From contig DCWQ01000061.1 of NCBI GenBank assembly GCA_002328185.1, positions 77,752 through 141,751 of the forward strand: DNA of 64,000 nucleotides, given 5' to 3'. The notes below the pieces were generated by a model. That model was not told the origin of the DNA. It searched no databases and saw only the letters and a list, made by a program, of their open reading frames with translations. This document shows positions 52,084 through 60,140 of the stretch, in pieces. This DNA comes from Dehalococcoidia bacterium UBA2158. GTDB lineage: Bacteria; Chloroflexota; Dehalococcoidia; Lucifugimonadales; UBA3495. The position numbers were made by a program, and so were the translations under genes. Each line of letters opens with the position of its first letter. Positions within the stretch are counted from its first letter, which is position 1.

Positions 52084-52662
52084 TTGCCAACTCTGTTGGG
52101 CATCCACGGCTCGGTGACCTATCCTGGCCGTCTGCACCAGGCACTGACATCAGCCTTAGAGGCCGCCGCGGCCCATGACGCTTCCACCACAACAGAACTG
52201 CTCCACTTAGGAGGCCACCAAATATCCTTCGCCGACGGCCGACCGGCCGAGGACTACGGAGACGACACGCAGAAGGTGTTGGAGCAGGTGACGGCGGCCG
52301 ACATGTACCTAATCGCCACTCCCATCTTCCGGGCATCGTTCACCGGCGCCCTCAAGAACCTGCTGGACCATATCCCGGTCGAGGGGCTCATGGGCAAGGC
52401 TGTCGGACTCATCGGCATGGGCGCCACCGACCACCACTACCTGACAGTGGACACCCAGTTGCGGCCGGTCCTGGCCTGGTTCGGGGCGCATCTGGTACCC
52501 GGCCAGGTCTATCTTCAATCGACACACTTCGTGGACGGCAAGCTGGCCGACCCCGAGGCCATCGCCGGGCTAGGGACGCTGGGCAGATCGGTGGTAACTC
52601 TCCACAAGTCCCTGGCGGACAACGCGGATACTGCTGGTCCGTCACCGCTGGCCGCGAGGTAA
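52084..52662 (+). CDS. NADPH-dependent FMN reductase
   Basis: 192 residues, flavodoxin-like FMN reductase. 'TLLGIHGSVTYPGRLHQALT' (phosphate loop region), 'MYLIATPIFRASFTGALKNL' (FMN-binding PxYxxSxxGxLKN form) and 'LMGKAVGLIGMGATDHH'. The start is TTG 52084, decided by a perfect AGGAGG at 52071-52076. It presumably supplies FMNH2 to the DszA-type and LLM monooxygenases just upstream. Confidence 0.88.
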   Translation: MPTLLGIHGSVTYPGRLHQALTSALEAAAAHDASTTTELLHLGGHQISFADGRPAEDYGDDTQKVLEQVTAADMYLIATPIFRASFTGALKNLLDHIPVEGLMGKAVGLIGMGATDHHYLTVDTQLRPVLAWFGAHLVPGQVYLQSTHFVDGKLADPEAIAGLGTLGRSVVTLHKSLADNADTAGPSPLAAR

Positions 52663-52741
52663 TCTTCTGGAAGCGATAGATACAACGCTGTTTAAGGAAA
52701 CCGAGGCAGCGTCGGGAAAACTGGTCCAATATGGAGTTCCC

Positions 52742-53392
52742 GTGACCGCCTACCCCACTGGCTCGGGCGCGATCGTGGTCAACTCGCCGGGTTCCGGAGA
52801 GCTTAAGGACGGCAGGGAGAACCGCTGGAAGAACCTGGGCCAGCACCTGCAAAAGCGGGATCTGGCCACCCTGGTCACCTACAACGCCCCCCGGCCCGAC
52901 TTCCAGGTCCAGTTGGAATGGGAGCCCTACTCATACAGGGGCGCCAGTTGGAACAAACTGCTCATCGAGAGTCTGTGCCACACCATCGACTGGGCACTGG
53001 CAAATTCGATGCAACTTTGCGGGAATGAAACTCCGGTCATTTACCTGGCGGGGTTCTCATCCGGCGGCTCGGCCGTGGGGGCCGTGTCCCACCGCTATCC
53101 CAGTGTCAAGCGGATACTGCTGCTCTCCACTTACGACAGCGTCGGAGACCCGTTCTACGAGGGAGTGACCGCTTTCACTGGAGACATCTACCTGGTCTAC
53201 GGTGACCAAGATGAGATGGCCGGCTACCTAGCCCGCATTCTGCGGACTGGGAAGTTCGCCGCCAATTCGTTCCTAGTTAGGGAGGCCCCTGAGTGCGGCC
53301 ACCGCTTCGACGGCGAAGCCAACACCAAACTGCTCACACAGGCCTTTCACTGGGCCTTCGAAGGCGACAACAGCCAACCAATCGATTCGTAA
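52742..53392 (+). CDS. Alpha/beta hydrolase-like protein
   Basis: 216 residues from GTG 52742. Elements: 'AIVVNSPGSGELKDGRENRW', 'LVTYNAPRPDF', nucleophile elbow 'VIYLAGFSSGGSAVGAVSHR' (GFSSG), Asp in 'IYLVYGDQDEMAGYL' and His in 'APECGHRFDGEAN'. A complete Ser-Asp-His set is present. Substrate unknown. It follows the FMN reductase by 80 bp and is followed by the next gene after 12 bp. Confidence 0.78.
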   Translation: MTAYPTGSGAIVVNSPGSGELKDGRENRWKNLGQHLQKRDLATLVTYNAPRPDFQVQLEWEPYSYRGASWNKLLIESLCHTIDWALANSMQLCGNETPVIYLAGFSSGGSAVGAVSHRYPSVKRILLLSTYDSVGDPFYEGVTAFTGDIYLVYGDQDEMAGYLARILRTGKFAANSFLVREAPECGHRFDGEANTKLLTQAFHWAFEGDNSQPIDS

Positions 53393-53403
53393 GGAAGTAA
53401 AAC

Positions 53404-53943
53404 ATGCCAAGGGAAACCATTTATCTGGGGAACAAATCCGGCCAGGAACTGGTCAAAGGGACTTGGAAGTACGCCCGGGGTTACGTGCCCGGCCTGCCCA
53501 ACGAGGGATTGGTGGAGCAGATCGAGGGCAGCCCGGCCCGGCTGGCTGATTACGATGATTCGAGCTGGGCTGTCTGCGGCAACCTAACCGAGCGGAATTC
53601 CCACGGGTTCAGCTTCATGTGGTACCGGATCAAGATCACCCTGCCGGAAGAGATCAACGGCCATCCCGTAAAGGGGACGCGGGTTCAGTTCGAGACCTGC
53701 ATCGACGACTACGGCGAGATCTGGATCGACGGCGAATGCAACCGTGACCGTGGGGCCATCCAGGGTTTTAACGTGGTCCAGCGAGTGGTGCTCAGCGAAA
53801 CCCCTAATCCCGGCGACCAGCACACCATCGCCCTACTAGCCGCCAACGGCCCCCTGGCCGCCCCCGGCGGCACCGTCTTCTGCCGTTACGCCAACCTCGG
53901 GTTTGAGTGGACGGGCACGGAGAGCAGGCCAGACGGCCCTTAA
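53404..53943 (+). CDS. Galactose-binding-like (jelly-roll) domain protein
   Basis: 179 residues. 'LADYDDSSWAVCGNLTERNS', 'FMWYRIKITLPEEINGHPVK', 'RVQFETCIDDYGEIWIDGEC' and 'QHTIALLAANGPLAAPGGTV' match the carbohydrate-binding jelly roll that precedes glycosidase or gluconolactonase domains. It ends abruptly after 'FEWTG' and a PQQ-propeller fragment follows in another frame, so it may be the N-terminal part of a once longer gene. Probable start ATG 53404 behind AAGGAAGTAAAAC. Confidence 0.65.
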   Translation: MPRETIYLGNKSGQELVKGTWKYARGYVPGLPNEGLVEQIEGSPARLADYDDSSWAVCGNLTERNSHGFSFMWYRIKITLPEEINGHPVKGTRVQFETCIDDYGEIWIDGECNRDRGAIQGFNVVQRVVLSETPNPGDQHTIALLAANGPLAAPGGTVFCRYANLGFEWTGTESRPDGP

Positions 53944-53944
53944 A

Positions 53945-54295
53945 GCTAGTGACTTCAAGCCCTCAATCGCCGACTCCATATTTTCATCTCCCGCCATCTT
54001 GGGCACAACGGTCTGCGTTGGGAGTCATGATGGAAATCTCTACGCGGTCGACTCCAACACCGGGCAGGAATTGTCGCGGTTCGCCACTAGAGGCGAGATA
54101 AAATCTTCCCCAACCATTGCCGGTGAGACCGTGGTTATCGGCAGTTTTGATCGCGGCGTCTACGGTCTGAACGTGAACGCCGGGCTGGAACAGTGGCAGT
54201 TTCGGACCCGGAACGACGTGTTTTCGTCCCCAATCATCGCCGACGGCGTGGTCTATATCGGCAGCGACGACGGCCACGTTTACGCCCTGAAGTAA
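53945..54295 (+). pseudogene. PQQ-type beta-propeller fragment
   Basis: About 115 residues in frame 2, with three repeats: 'SIFSSPAILGTTVCVGSHDG', 'LYAVDSNTGQELSRF', 'EIKSSPTIAGETVVIGSFDR' and 'VFSSPIIADGVVYIGSDDGH'. PQQ-like propellers need 7-8 blades; only three remain and there is no proper start (a TTG at 53903 overlaps the previous gene). Probably the C-terminal remnant of a larger propeller protein. Confidence 0.65.
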
Positions 54296-54312
54296 GGCCC
54301 CAGCGCAACCCT

Positions 54313-54318
54313 TATACT
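54313..54318 (+). promoter_or_regulatory. TATACT -10 box before the SDR gene
   Basis: CTTATACTAGGGGGC, 38 nt before ATG 54357; no clear -35. Confidence 0.45.
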
Positions 54319-54356
54319 AGGGGGCGATTCATACAGACCAGATGGGGGATTATCAC

Positions 54357-55109
54357 ATGCGGCTCGAGAATAAAGTAGCTTTGATCAGCGGCGGGGCCAG
54401 GGGCATCGGCGCCGCCACCGCCAAGATGTTCGCCCAGGAAGGCGCCAAACTTGTCATCGGCGACGTTCTTGAGGAAGAAGGCCGCCAGATAGCGAAAGAG
54501 ATCGCCGACGGCGGCGGAGAATGTTTATTCGTCAAGTTGGACGTCACCAGCGAAGCTGACTGGGAGCAGGCCGCCGGTGAGGTTGTGTCACGGTTCGGCA
54601 GGCTCGACATCCTCGTGAACAACGCCGGCATCTCCGCCCGCGGCAACGTCGAGGAGACCAGCGAAGCCGAGTGGACCCGGACTATGGACATCAACGTCAA
54701 AGGGGTGTTCTTGGGCAGCAAGCAGGCCATTTCCATCATGCGCACCGGGGGCGGCGGCTCCATCATCAACATATCTTCCGGGGCGGGCATCGCCCCCCAA
54801 CCCGGCACCTCGGGTGCCTATGCCGCCAGCAAAGGCGCAGTGCGGATTTTCAGTAAGTCTACGGCCATTCAGTACGCCGTAGAAAACATCCGCTGCAATT
54901 CTGTTCACCCCGGCCCCATCGAGACCGACATGCTCCGGGCGACCAGGCCCGACGAGAACAATCTTCAAACGATGATGGGACGCGTTCCTCTGGGCCGGTT
55001 CGGACGGGCCGAAGAGATCGCCTATGGAGTGCTGTATCTGGCCTCCGACGAGTCATCGTTCGTCACCGGCTCGGAACTGGTCATCGACGGCGGCCGGACG
55101 GCCCAATAA
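54357..55109 (+). CDS. SDR family oxidoreductase, paralogue of the gene at 31774
   Basis: 250 residues from ATG 54357 (GGGGGA at 54345-54350 upstream; the in-frame ATG at 54342 precedes that site and is less likely). 'VALISGGARGIGAATAKMFA', 'ILVNNAGISARG', Ser in 'IINISSGAG', 'YAASKGAVRI' (YxxxK) and 'GSELVIDGGRTAQ'. Asp in 'VIGDVLEEEG' points to NAD(H). It shares its N-terminus, C-terminus and most of the core with the SDR at 31774. It lies just upstream of the Rieske oxygenase. Confidence 0.88.
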   Translation: MRLENKVALISGGARGIGAATAKMFAQEGAKLVIGDVLEEEGRQIAKEIADGGGECLFVKLDVTSEADWEQAAGEVVSRFGRLDILVNNAGISARGNVEETSEAEWTRTMDINVKGVFLGSKQAISIMRTGGGGSIINISSGAGIAPQPGTSGAYAASKGAVRIFSKSTAIQYAVENIRCNSVHPGPIETDMLRATRPDENNLQTMMGRVPLGRFGRAEEIAYGVLYLASDESSFVTGSELVIDGGRTAQ

Positions 55110-55148
55110 CCGAAGACCTAATCCCCCACCTGCTGTCCGAAAGCGCAG

Positions 55149-55178
55149 TTGACCTGTGGCCGAACGGAACCCTATAAT
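55149..55178 (+). promoter_or_regulatory. Promoter of the Rieske oxygenase gene
   Basis: TTGACC at 55149-55154, 18-bp spacer, perfect TATAAT at 55173-55178, followed by CCCGGCAC. One of the best sigma-70-like promoters here. Confidence 0.75.
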
Positions 55179-55318
55179 CCCGGCACTTAATATCCACTGA
55201 ACCGATACTCTGTATGGGCAATTCAGATATGCAGGCGTCCAGTGGGTATTCACATATTCGGCCTCTCAGCCGATTTATGGACCAGCCCAATAACCCGGCC
55301 TTAAAAAGGGGGATGCGC

Positions 55319-56611
55319 ATGTCCACTCGAGCACCGTTTCTATCTACCCGATACGGGGGTTACTACCACCGAGACGTACCTAAAGAAGACGCCGAACTGA
55401 CCCGCATAGGCCCGGGGACTCCTTGCGGGGAGTACCTGCGCCGCTTCTGGCAGCCGGTGTGCTTCTCGGACGATCTCAAGGACCTGCCGGTTGCTCTCAA
55501 GATCCTTGGCGAAGAGCTGGTGGCTTTCCGGGACTTCAGCGGCCGCGTCGGCGTGGTGGAAGCCCATTGCCCCCACCGGGGGACCTCTCTGGAGTTTGGC
55601 CTGGTGTCCGAGAAGGGCATCCGGTGCTGCTACCACGGCTGGCTGTTCGATGTTGACGGGGCCATCTTGGAAATGCCCGGAGAACCGGAAGACAGCACCT
55701 ACAAAGACCGGCTCTGCCATGGCGCATATCCCATCCATGAGTACAACGACACCATCTTCGCCTACATGGGACCGCCCGACCAGATGCCTCCGTTCCCGCT
55801 GATGGACACCTATGAGCGGGAAGGTTACCGGCTCATGCCCGGCAAGAAGTACGAATACCCCTGTAACTGGCTGCAGATCCTGGAGAACGCCATGGACCCT
55901 GTCCATACGTCGTTCCTCCACACCATCGTCTCCGGTTCCCAGTTTACCGACGAGTTCGGCGTGATACCCGAGCTGGATTTCATCGAGACCCCGGCCGGCA
56001 TAATCTACATCGCCACCCGCCGCATGGGCGATAACATCTGGGTGCGAATGGTGGAGAACGTCATGCCAAACCTTCAACAGGTGGCGCCCATCTGGGAGAA
56101 TGGTCAGAACCCCCATGGCTTTGACGGCCCGATGATGAGCCGCTGGATCGTCCCCCAGGACGACACCAACACCATGCTCCTGGAGTTCCGCCACATCAGC
56201 ACCGGGGACGAGAGCACTCCCGCGTGGTGGGCTGACCGGGATGTGATGCTGCCCGCCCAGCTACCCATCACCGAGAACCTGGAAGACCAGCAGCGCCAGC
56301 CATCGGACTACGAGGCCCAGGTCACCCAGAGGCCCATCGCAGTCCACGACCTGGAGCACTTGGCGGCCAGCGACCGGGGAATAACCATGTTCCGCAAGTT
56401 AGTCAAGAACGGCATCCAAGCGGTGCAGGAAGGCCGCGACCCAGACGTTCTGTCCCGCGAGGACAAGCCGACCCCGACCTACTGCAACGACACCGTTGTG
56501 TACTCGCCTGCGGTGGGAAATGCCGAGGAAGACATAAAGTCGATGCGGGAGATAGGCCGGCAACTGGCCGAGGGTTACATCAAGAACCCGCCGCTATCTC
56601 CGAAGAGCTAG
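55319..56611 (+). CDS. Rieske 2Fe-2S aromatic ring-hydroxylating oxygenase, alpha subunit
   Basis: 430 residues from ATG 55319, with AAAAAGGGGG at 55303-55312; earlier in-frame ATGs lie close to the promoter and lack a ribosome site. Rieske motif 'AHCPHRGTSLEFGL' and 'GIRCCYHGWLFD' (CxH...CxxH). Catalytic iron site 'LENAMDPVHTSFLHTIV' (two His). The large C-terminal domain binds substrate. Resembles the phthalate 4,5-dioxygenase/vanillate demethylase type, which works with a separate reductase that is not in view. The adjacent SDR may oxidise its product. Confidence 0.9.
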   Translation: MSTRAPFLSTRYGGYYHRDVPKEDAELTRIGPGTPCGEYLRRFWQPVCFSDDLKDLPVALKILGEELVAFRDFSGRVGVVEAHCPHRGTSLEFGLVSEKGIRCCYHGWLFDVDGAILEMPGEPEDSTYKDRLCHGAYPIHEYNDTIFAYMGPPDQMPPFPLMDTYEREGYRLMPGKKYEYPCNWLQILENAMDPVHTSFLHTIVSGSQFTDEFGVIPELDFIETPAGIIYIATRRMGDNIWVRMVENVMPNLQQVAPIWENGQNPHGFDGPMMSRWIVPQDDTNTMLLEFRHISTGDESTPAWWADRDVMLPAQLPITENLEDQQRQPSDYEAQVTQRPIAVHDLEHLAASDRGITMFRKLVKNGIQAVQEGRDPDVLSREDKPTPTYCNDTVVYSPAVGNAEEDIKSMREIGRQLAEGYIKNPPLSPKS

Positions 56612-56679
56612 GGAGATCGGTGGCGGATTGATTTGCGTGGGCTGGAGTCCGGCCACGAATCAATCCTCAGGCAAATTGG

Positions 56680-56938
56680 GCGGGTTAGAAACCCTCCCCT
56701 ACGGCCAAGCGCCACGGGGCGGTGATTCCCACACATGAAGCGTTCTCAGGGCAGAGCTTGGCGGGTTGAAAACCCGCGCCTAAGGCCATAGACCATGGCG
56801 GAGTGTGCCCACACCTTCATTCCGGCCTTCGTCGGAATCCATGCAAACCATCTCTGGCGGGTGTTAGTTGGCTTGTTAAGAGCCATCGCCCTCACCTTAA
56901 CCCTCTCCCATGCCTGAGAGAGGGGATGTTGTCCCCTC
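56680..56938. repeat. Repeat-rich intergenic region after the Rieske gene
   Basis: No gene in 56612-57008. It holds two related palindromes (GGGCGGGTTAGAAACCCTCC at ~56680 and GGCGGGTTGAAAACCCGCGC at ~56760), a piece like the one near 27998 (CATTCCGGCCTTCGTCGGAA at ~56818) and family B (AACCCTCTCCCATGCCTGAG at ~56900). Confidence 0.65.
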
Positions 56939-56943
56939 CATCA

Positions 56944-56987
56944 AAAGAAACAATCCAGGAAAGATTTGTGGATTGTTTCTTTTTTTG
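56944..56987. terminator. Strong bidirectional Rho-independent terminator
   Basis: AAAGAAACAATCCA (56944-56957) and TGGATTGTTTCTTT (56969-56982) form a perfect 14-bp stem with an 11-nt loop and a T-run to 56987. It serves the Rieske gene and the converging hydrolase. Confidence 0.85.
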
Positions 56988-57008
56988 CGGGCTTTCGCGG
57001 CCAAGTTC

Positions 57009-57809
57009 CTAGCCCAGAAACTTCGAAACAACCGCCGCGAACTCTAACGGCTTCTCCATTTCTGGCATGTGGCCGCAGCCGTCAAATATGTGGGACTTGG
57101 CGCCTTTGATCGCGCTCTCGAAGAGCTGGCAGGTGTTGGCCGGGATTATCCGGTCTTCCCGCCCCCAGACCAGCAGGGTCTCAGTATCAACTCCGCCTAG
57201 CAGCGGGGCTAAGGTATGGCTCTTCATGTAGGGCTTCCAGAGTATCCGGGCCGCCATCTCCCGGTTGATCTCGACCTGCTCAGCTTCCTCGGGCTCCCAT
57301 TCCTTCCCATAATACTGGGCGTACTCAGGCGCCTGGGTCTGGTCGTGGAACGCCTGCTCGAAGGCCTCCTTGCCCGAGTTCACAAAGTAGTCCCAGGTCT
57401 CCCCCTCGGGCGGCTTCAGACCGCCCGGGCTGACCAGTACCATCTTCTTGAAGATCGAGGAGTTCATCGTGGCGATCTCGGCGGCGATCCAGCCGCCCAT
57501 GGAGAACCCAATCACATTCAATGGCTGAGGCAGCCCCATGTCCCGGACGAACCAGGTCACCCAGGCCGCCATGTCCCGCACGTTTGTTATCCAGTCGGGA
57601 CGGGACGACAGCCCGAACCCGGGCAGAGACGGCACGTACACAGTGAAGTTGCTGGCCAGCTCTTGGTGGGCGTTGAGCCAACTGGGGACACCCAACTCAC
57701 TGGGAATCACCAGCAACGGCTCCCCCTGTCCGCCTTTCCGCAGTTGGACCTGTACGCCCGCAGTCTGGACTATCTCCTCCGTAAACGTTGCCTTCGCAGT
57801 GGTGGTCAT
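57009..57809 (-). CDS. Alpha/beta hydrolase (copy 1 of a duplicated pair)
   Basis: 266 residues. Nucleophile elbow 'NVIGFSMGGWIAAEIATMNS' (GFSMG), oxyanion region 'LVIPSELGVPSWLNAHQELA', Asp in 'LLVWGREDRIIPANTCQLFE' and His in 'IFDGCGHMPEMEKPLEFAAV'. It resembles meta-cleavage-product C-C hydrolases and related esterases. It is downstream of an LLM oxidoreductase (57871-59130) with a 61-bp gap, and is paralogous to the hydrolase at 59313. Confidence 0.87.
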   Translation of the reverse strand: MTTTAKATFTEEIVQTAGVQVQLRKGGQGEPLLVIPSELGVPSWLNAHQELASNFTVYVPSLPGFGLSSRPDWITNVRDMAAWVTWFVRDMGLPQPLNVIGFSMGGWIAAEIATMNSSIFKKMVLVSPGGLKPPEGETWDYFVNSGKEAFEQAFHDQTQAPEYAQYYGKEWEPEEAEQVEINREMAARILWKPYMKSHTLAPLLGGVDTETLLVWGREDRIIPANTCQLFESAIKGAKSHIFDGCGHMPEMEKPLEFAAVVSKFLG

Positions 57810-57870
57810 CGTACCTACCCCTTAAATCCCTCAAATGTTTGAAGTTGATGGTTGAGAAGCTAGGCTGCGG

Positions 57871-59130
57871 TTATGCCACGCCGGCAGTCATGTGCTCGCC
57901 GGTGGTCGGGCTAACCTCGAAGGGACTGAACAGCTCCAGCTCTTTGCCCATCTCCCGCACGGCGGGCAGGACCTCCTCGCCCATGAGCTTCAGGCTACGC
58001 ATCTGGTCTCCGTGGTCCATGGCGCCGTCGCCGTCCCATAAGACCAAGCTGCCGGGCCGCAATTCCTCCAAAACATGGCGAATCTTGGGCAGCACGCTCT
58101 CGGGAGTGCCGGCGATGATGCTGAGGTTCTCCACCTGTTGCTCGTAAGGGGCGAAAATGGTCGCACCACGGCTGTCTGGGCCCGAAGCTGCGGCGGCGCC
58201 CAAGATTTCTATCCTCTTTTTTACGGCGTCTCTGGAAGAGAGGCCTGGAGGGGATTGTAACCAGGGAACAACCCGGCCCTCGGCGGCGGGGTTGCCAGCA
58301 ATCTCCGGGTTGGCCACGCCGGTGAGATATTTGCGGGCCACTTCTTCGGCCTTCTCCTCGGTTTCCTCCACGTGCACCTTCACCATGTAGCCGATGTTCT
58401 GAGAGCCGGCCTCGTAGCCGAACTCGGTGGCGGTGTCGCGATAGAGTTGGTACATCTCTTTGGTGGGTTCGATCTTGGTGGCCAGCATCAGGTAGGGGTA
58501 GCGGTGCTCGGCGGCCCACTTGGTGGTCGATGGGCTGATCACGCCGGGGATCCAGATGGACGGGTGCGGCTTTTGGTAGGGCATGGACCAGGGGTTCACG
58601 TACCGGTACTCGTAGTGGCGGCCTTCCCAGCGCCAAGGGCCGGGGGTGGTCCACGCCTTGATGATGAAGTCGTGGGCTTCTTGGAACCGCTCCCAGTTGT
58701 AGGGAGGCGGGGCGTTGTGGGAGATGCTCTCGGTCCCGCCGCCGCGGACGAACCCAGAAACCAGCCGGCCCCTGGAGATCATGTCAATCATCGACAGGGT
58801 CTCGGCCAGCCAGAGGGGGTCCTCCCAGATGGGCAAGATGTTGCCCAGGATGATGATCTTGGCCTTGGACGTCTGGCGGGCCAGGATACCGGCCTCGACG
58901 TTGGTGACACCCTGCATACAGAAAGGAGTGCTGTGGTGCTCATTCAGCATCAGGCCGTCGAACCCCACTTCCTCGGCGTACAACTTCTCGTCGATATAGC
59001 GGTTGTAGAGATCGGCACCAACCATGGGGTCATACAACTCGTTGCTGATGTCCAGGGTGGTGTTCCGGGCTCCCATGAGGTTGGTCTTCTGGTCCTGCCA
59101 AGGCTGTTCGGTAAAGTGTCCTATGAACAT
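57871..59130 (-). CDS. LLM class flavin-dependent oxidoreductase (copy 1)
   Basis: 419 residues. 'YDPMVGADLYNRYIDEKLYA', 'GFDGLMLNEHHSTPFCMQGV', 'KAKIIILGNILPIWEDPLWL' and 'MISRGRLVSGFVRGGGTESI'. NEHH replaces the more usual AEHH, and this is shared with the paralogue at 60141. Substrate unknown. First gene of the leftward pair with the hydrolase at 57009. Confidence 0.88.
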   Translation of the reverse strand: MFIGHFTEQPWQDQKTNLMGARNTTLDISNELYDPMVGADLYNRYIDEKLYAEEVGFDGLMLNEHHSTPFCMQGVTNVEAGILARQTSKAKIIILGNILPIWEDPLWLAETLSMIDMISRGRLVSGFVRGGGTESISHNAPPPYNWERFQEAHDFIIKAWTTPGPWRWEGRHYEYRYVNPWSMPYQKPHPSIWIPGVISPSTTKWAAEHRYPYLMLATKIEPTKEMYQLYRDTATEFGYEAGSQNIGYMVKVHVEETEEKAEEVARKYLTGVANPEIAGNPAAEGRVVPWLQSPPGLSSRDAVKKRIEILGAAAASGPDSRGATIFAPYEQQVENLSIIAGTPESVLPKIRHVLEELRPGSLVLWDGDGAMDHGDQMRSLKLMGEEVLPAVREMGKELELFSPFEVSPTTGEHMTAGVA

Positions 59131-59312
59131 TTAGCGCATCTCCCTGCCCATTTTTGCCTACGCTATGACCAGAGCCGTTCTGAAGCTAGGGTCCATCGGA
59201 CTATAGAATTGGGGCCAAAAGTCATTTCCCAAGTTTGCCTGGCCTGGGTTCCCGAAGTACAATCTCACGGACTCCTGCTTGGTGCGGACGGACCTATTGC
59301 GAAGGGAAAGGC

Positions 59313-60092
59313 ATGGCTAGCGAAACAACAACAGTGGTCTCACTCCACGGGGTGGACGTTCCCATAGTCCGCAGGGGCTCCGGCCCCCCGGTCTTGGTCC
59401 TCCACGGTGGCGATGGGCCGGTGGACCACCTGCCTTTTGCCGAGGCTATCTCAGGCAGCTACGAGTTGCTGTACCCCACTCATCCAGGGTTCGACGGCAC
59501 CCCCATCCCTGAGCATTTTGACAACCTGCAGGACTTGATCTTCCTTTATCTGGACCTGATCGATTCCCTGGACCTTCAAGACGCCATATTGCTGGGGTTC
59601 TCCATGGGCGGATGGCTGGCCGCCGAGTTGGCGGTGATGAGTACCGGCCGCTTCTCCAAGTTGGTGCTGGTGGACTCGGTGGGCATCAAGCCCGGCGGCC
59701 CCTTCGACCGGGACATCGCAGACGTGTTTGCCAGTTCCGCCGCCGAAATCCTGAAGGCCACGTGGCATGACCGTTCATTGGCTCACAGCATCTCCGACAT
59801 GACCGATGCTGAACTTCAGACCTTTGCATCCAATCGGATCGCCCACGGCCTCTATACCTGGGAGCCGTACATGCACAATCCCAAGCTCCGCTACCGTCTG
59901 CACCGTATCGACATCCCCACCCTGCTGGTCTGGGGCGAGAATGACGGCATCGTTACGCCCGACTACGGCGCGGCCCTTCGCGACCTGATTCCCGGCGCGA
60001 GTTTGTCTGTGATTCCTAAGGCGGGACATCACCCGCACATCGAGCAGCCCAACGAATTCGCGGCCCGGTTCCTGGAGTTCGCCTCGGGCTAA
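59313..60092 (+). CDS. Alpha/beta hydrolase (copy 2 of a duplicated pair)
   Basis: 259 residues from ATG 59313 (GAAGGGAAAGGC upstream). 'PVLVLHGGDGPVDHLPFAEA', elbow 'AILLGFSMGGWLAAELAVMS' (GFSMG), Asp in 'LLVWGENDGIVTPDYGAALR' and His in 'IPKAGHHPHIEQPNEFAARF'. Paralogue of the gene at 57009. It precedes an LLM oxidoreductase by 48 bp. Confidence 0.88.
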   Translation: MASETTTVVSLHGVDVPIVRRGSGPPVLVLHGGDGPVDHLPFAEAISGSYELLYPTHPGFDGTPIPEHFDNLQDLIFLYLDLIDSLDLQDAILLGFSMGGWLAAELAVMSTGRFSKLVLVDSVGIKPGGPFDRDIADVFASSAAEILKATWHDRSLAHSISDMTDAELQTFASNRIAHGLYTWEPYMHNPKLRYRLHRIDIPTLLVWGENDGIVTPDYGAALRDLIPGASLSVIPKAGHHPHIEQPNEFAARFLEFASG

Positions 60093-60140
60093 TCGTCCCG
60101 AATTAATCCCGCACGGCGGGCAAAATCGACCCTGAAGTAG

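Noticed and set aside
58372..59367. Plus-strand ORF of 331 codons opposite the LLM gene at 57871
   Set aside because: Shadow frame; the true downstream start for the rightward hydrolase is ATG 59313.
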